Made by a program: the position numbers and the translations under genes
The notes under the pieces: model-generated
Database searches by the model: none
What the model was told of the DNA's origin: nothing
What the model saw: only the letters and a program-made list of their open reading frames with translations
Part shown: positions 46,801 to 47,913 of the stretch, piece after piece
Layout: every line of letters starts with the position of its first letter
Position numbering within the stretch: position 1 is the first letter of the stretch
From: Clostridiaceae bacterium
GTDB lineage: Bacteria; Bacillota; Clostridia; Acetivibrionales; DUMB01
Assembly (NCBI GenBank): GCA_012840535.1
Contig: DULF01000190.1
Span: 1-47,913, forward strand
DNA: 47,913 bases
Direction: 5' to 3'

Positions 46801-47490
46801 ATGTTGGAACAACTGAAAAAAGAGGTTTTTGAGGCAAATATGGAACTTCCTCAGAGAGGCCTTGTAACATATACATGGGGAAATGCCAGCGGAATTGACA
46901 GAAAGAGCGGACTTGTAGTTATAAAACCCAGCGGAGTGCCTTATGAAGAATTGAAAGCCGAAGATATGGTAGTTGTTGATCTCGATGGGAATATAATAGA
47001 AGGAAAACTAAAACCTTCGTCGGATACGCCAACTCATCTGGTACTTTATAAAGCGTTTGCCAATATTGGCGGGATTGTGCATACTCATTCGAAGTGGGCT
47101 ACATCATGGGCGCAGGCCGGTATTCCTTTACCTCCTTACGGTACGACACATGCAGACTATTTTTACGGTGAAATTCCTTGCACACGGGATATGACCGACG
47201 AGGAAATAAACTCCCAATATGAAGAGAATACAGGGCATGTAATAGTTGAAACATTTAGAAGCTTGAATCCAGACTTTGTTCCGGCAGTGCTGGTAAAAAA
47301 CCATGGGCCTTTTACATGGGGAAAGACACCCGGCGAGGCGGTGCACAACTCGGTAGTGTTGGAAGAAATTGTGATGATGGCAGTAAACACGCAGATTCTA
47401 AATCCTCAGGTTAAACGTATGCCAAAGGCGCTGCTTGACAAGCACTTTTTGCGCAAACACGGCGCGAATGCGTATTATGGGCAGAGGTAA
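46801..47490 (+). CDS. araD: Class II aldolase/L-ribulose-5-phosphate 4-epimerase-like
   Basis: '[66 protein letters not shown]', '[17 protein letters not shown]', 'GHVIVETF', '[12 protein letters not shown]'. Confidence 0.9.
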   Translation: MLEQLKKEVFEANMELPQRGLVTYTWGNASGIDRKSGLVVIKPSGVPYEELKAEDMVVVDLDGNIIEGKLKPSSDTPTHLVLYKAFANIGGIVHTHSKWATSWAQAGIPLPPYGTTHADYFYGEIPCTRDMTDEEINSQYEENTGHVIVETFRSLNPDFVPAVLVKNHGPFTWGKTPGEAVHNSVVLEEIVMMAVNTQILNPQVKRMPKALLDKHFLRKHGANAYYGQR

Positions 47491-47552
47491 TGGAATAAAA
47501 AATAACAACATCAAAGTACCGCCTTACGTTACATTCCTGAAAGAAAAATAAT

Positions 47553-47576
47553 ACCGCTGTATGGCGGTTTTATTTT
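47553..47576 (+). terminator. Terminator after araD-like gene
   Basis: ACCGC-TGTATG-GCGGT followed by TTTATTTTTT. Confidence 0.75.
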
Positions 47577-47705
47577 TTAAATTTCTAATTGTTAGAAATT
47601 CTTAAGAAAATACCCGATCTTTTCTTAAAATTTATGCTTTAAAATGAAAACAGGCTGGAGAGGGTTTATTTTTATGTTAAAATAGGAAAGAAGGTGGGGA
47701 TATGG

Positions 47706-47913
47706 ATGGACAAACCATGTATTCTGGTCGTGGATGACGATAGAGAAATTGTAAAAGCAATATCAATTAACCTTGAAAAAGAAGGTTACCGTGTTCTGAA
47801 AGCGTATGACGGATTGCAGGCGCTGGATCTGGTAAGCAGCCAGAGCATTCAGCTTATTATTCTTGATGTAATGATGCCAAATCTTGATGGCCTTTCTGCC
47901 ACAATGAAAATCA
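47706..47913 (+). CDS. Response regulator receiver domain (OmpR-type likely), partial at window end
   Basis: MDKPCILVVDDDREIVKAISINLEKEGYRVLKAYDGLQALDLVSSQSIQLIILDVMMPNLDGLSATMKI; RBS GAAGGTGGGG. Confidence 0.9.
   Translation, partial: MDKPCILVVDDDREIVKAISINLEKEGYRVLKAYDGLQALDLVSSQSIQLIILDVMMPNLDGLSATMKI

Overview
The window is a chromosomal segment of a low-to-mid G+C Firmicute. The gene content and synteny (alr-ndoAI-ndoA, mrfAB, SpoVB, CsaB) suggest a Clostridia/Acetivibrio-type organism, but this is inference. Main contents: (i) the 3' end of a sensor histidine kinase facing a minus-strand sensor ORF that stops inside its HAMP domain; (ii) a sugar ABC importer operon (SBP + 2 permeases) ending in a uroporphyrinogen-decarboxylase-family protein; (iii) mrfA/mrfB-type repair genes, a hotdog thioesterase, a CuAO-N/propeller-like protein and a SpoVB-type flippase; (iv) an hsp20 gene whose sigma-A-like promoter is flanked by two CtsR-box matches; (v) a GT4 - DUF4330 - DUF4330 - O-antigen-ligase-like operon; (vi) nnr, alr, ndoAI/ndoA; (vii) a WecG/TagA transferase and a GT4-CsaB fusion; (viii) yitT-like, split transketolase, LemA, TPM-domain, FMN riboswitch + ribU, LURP-one-like, hppA; (ix) a carbohydrate-catabolic locus (PfkB, LacI, GH4, SBP + 2 permeases, NagB-like, amidohydrolase, small alpha/beta protein, DeoR, class II aldolase); (x) the start of a response regulator. 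Non-coding structure includes purine-rich heptamer arrays at several loci, a dispersed palindromic repeat family placed at stop codons, and a perfect 18-bp intercistronic hairpin after an SBP gene. No CRISPR, prophage, transposase, rRNA or tRNA was recognised. All family assignments come from reading the translated sequences; no database search was run.
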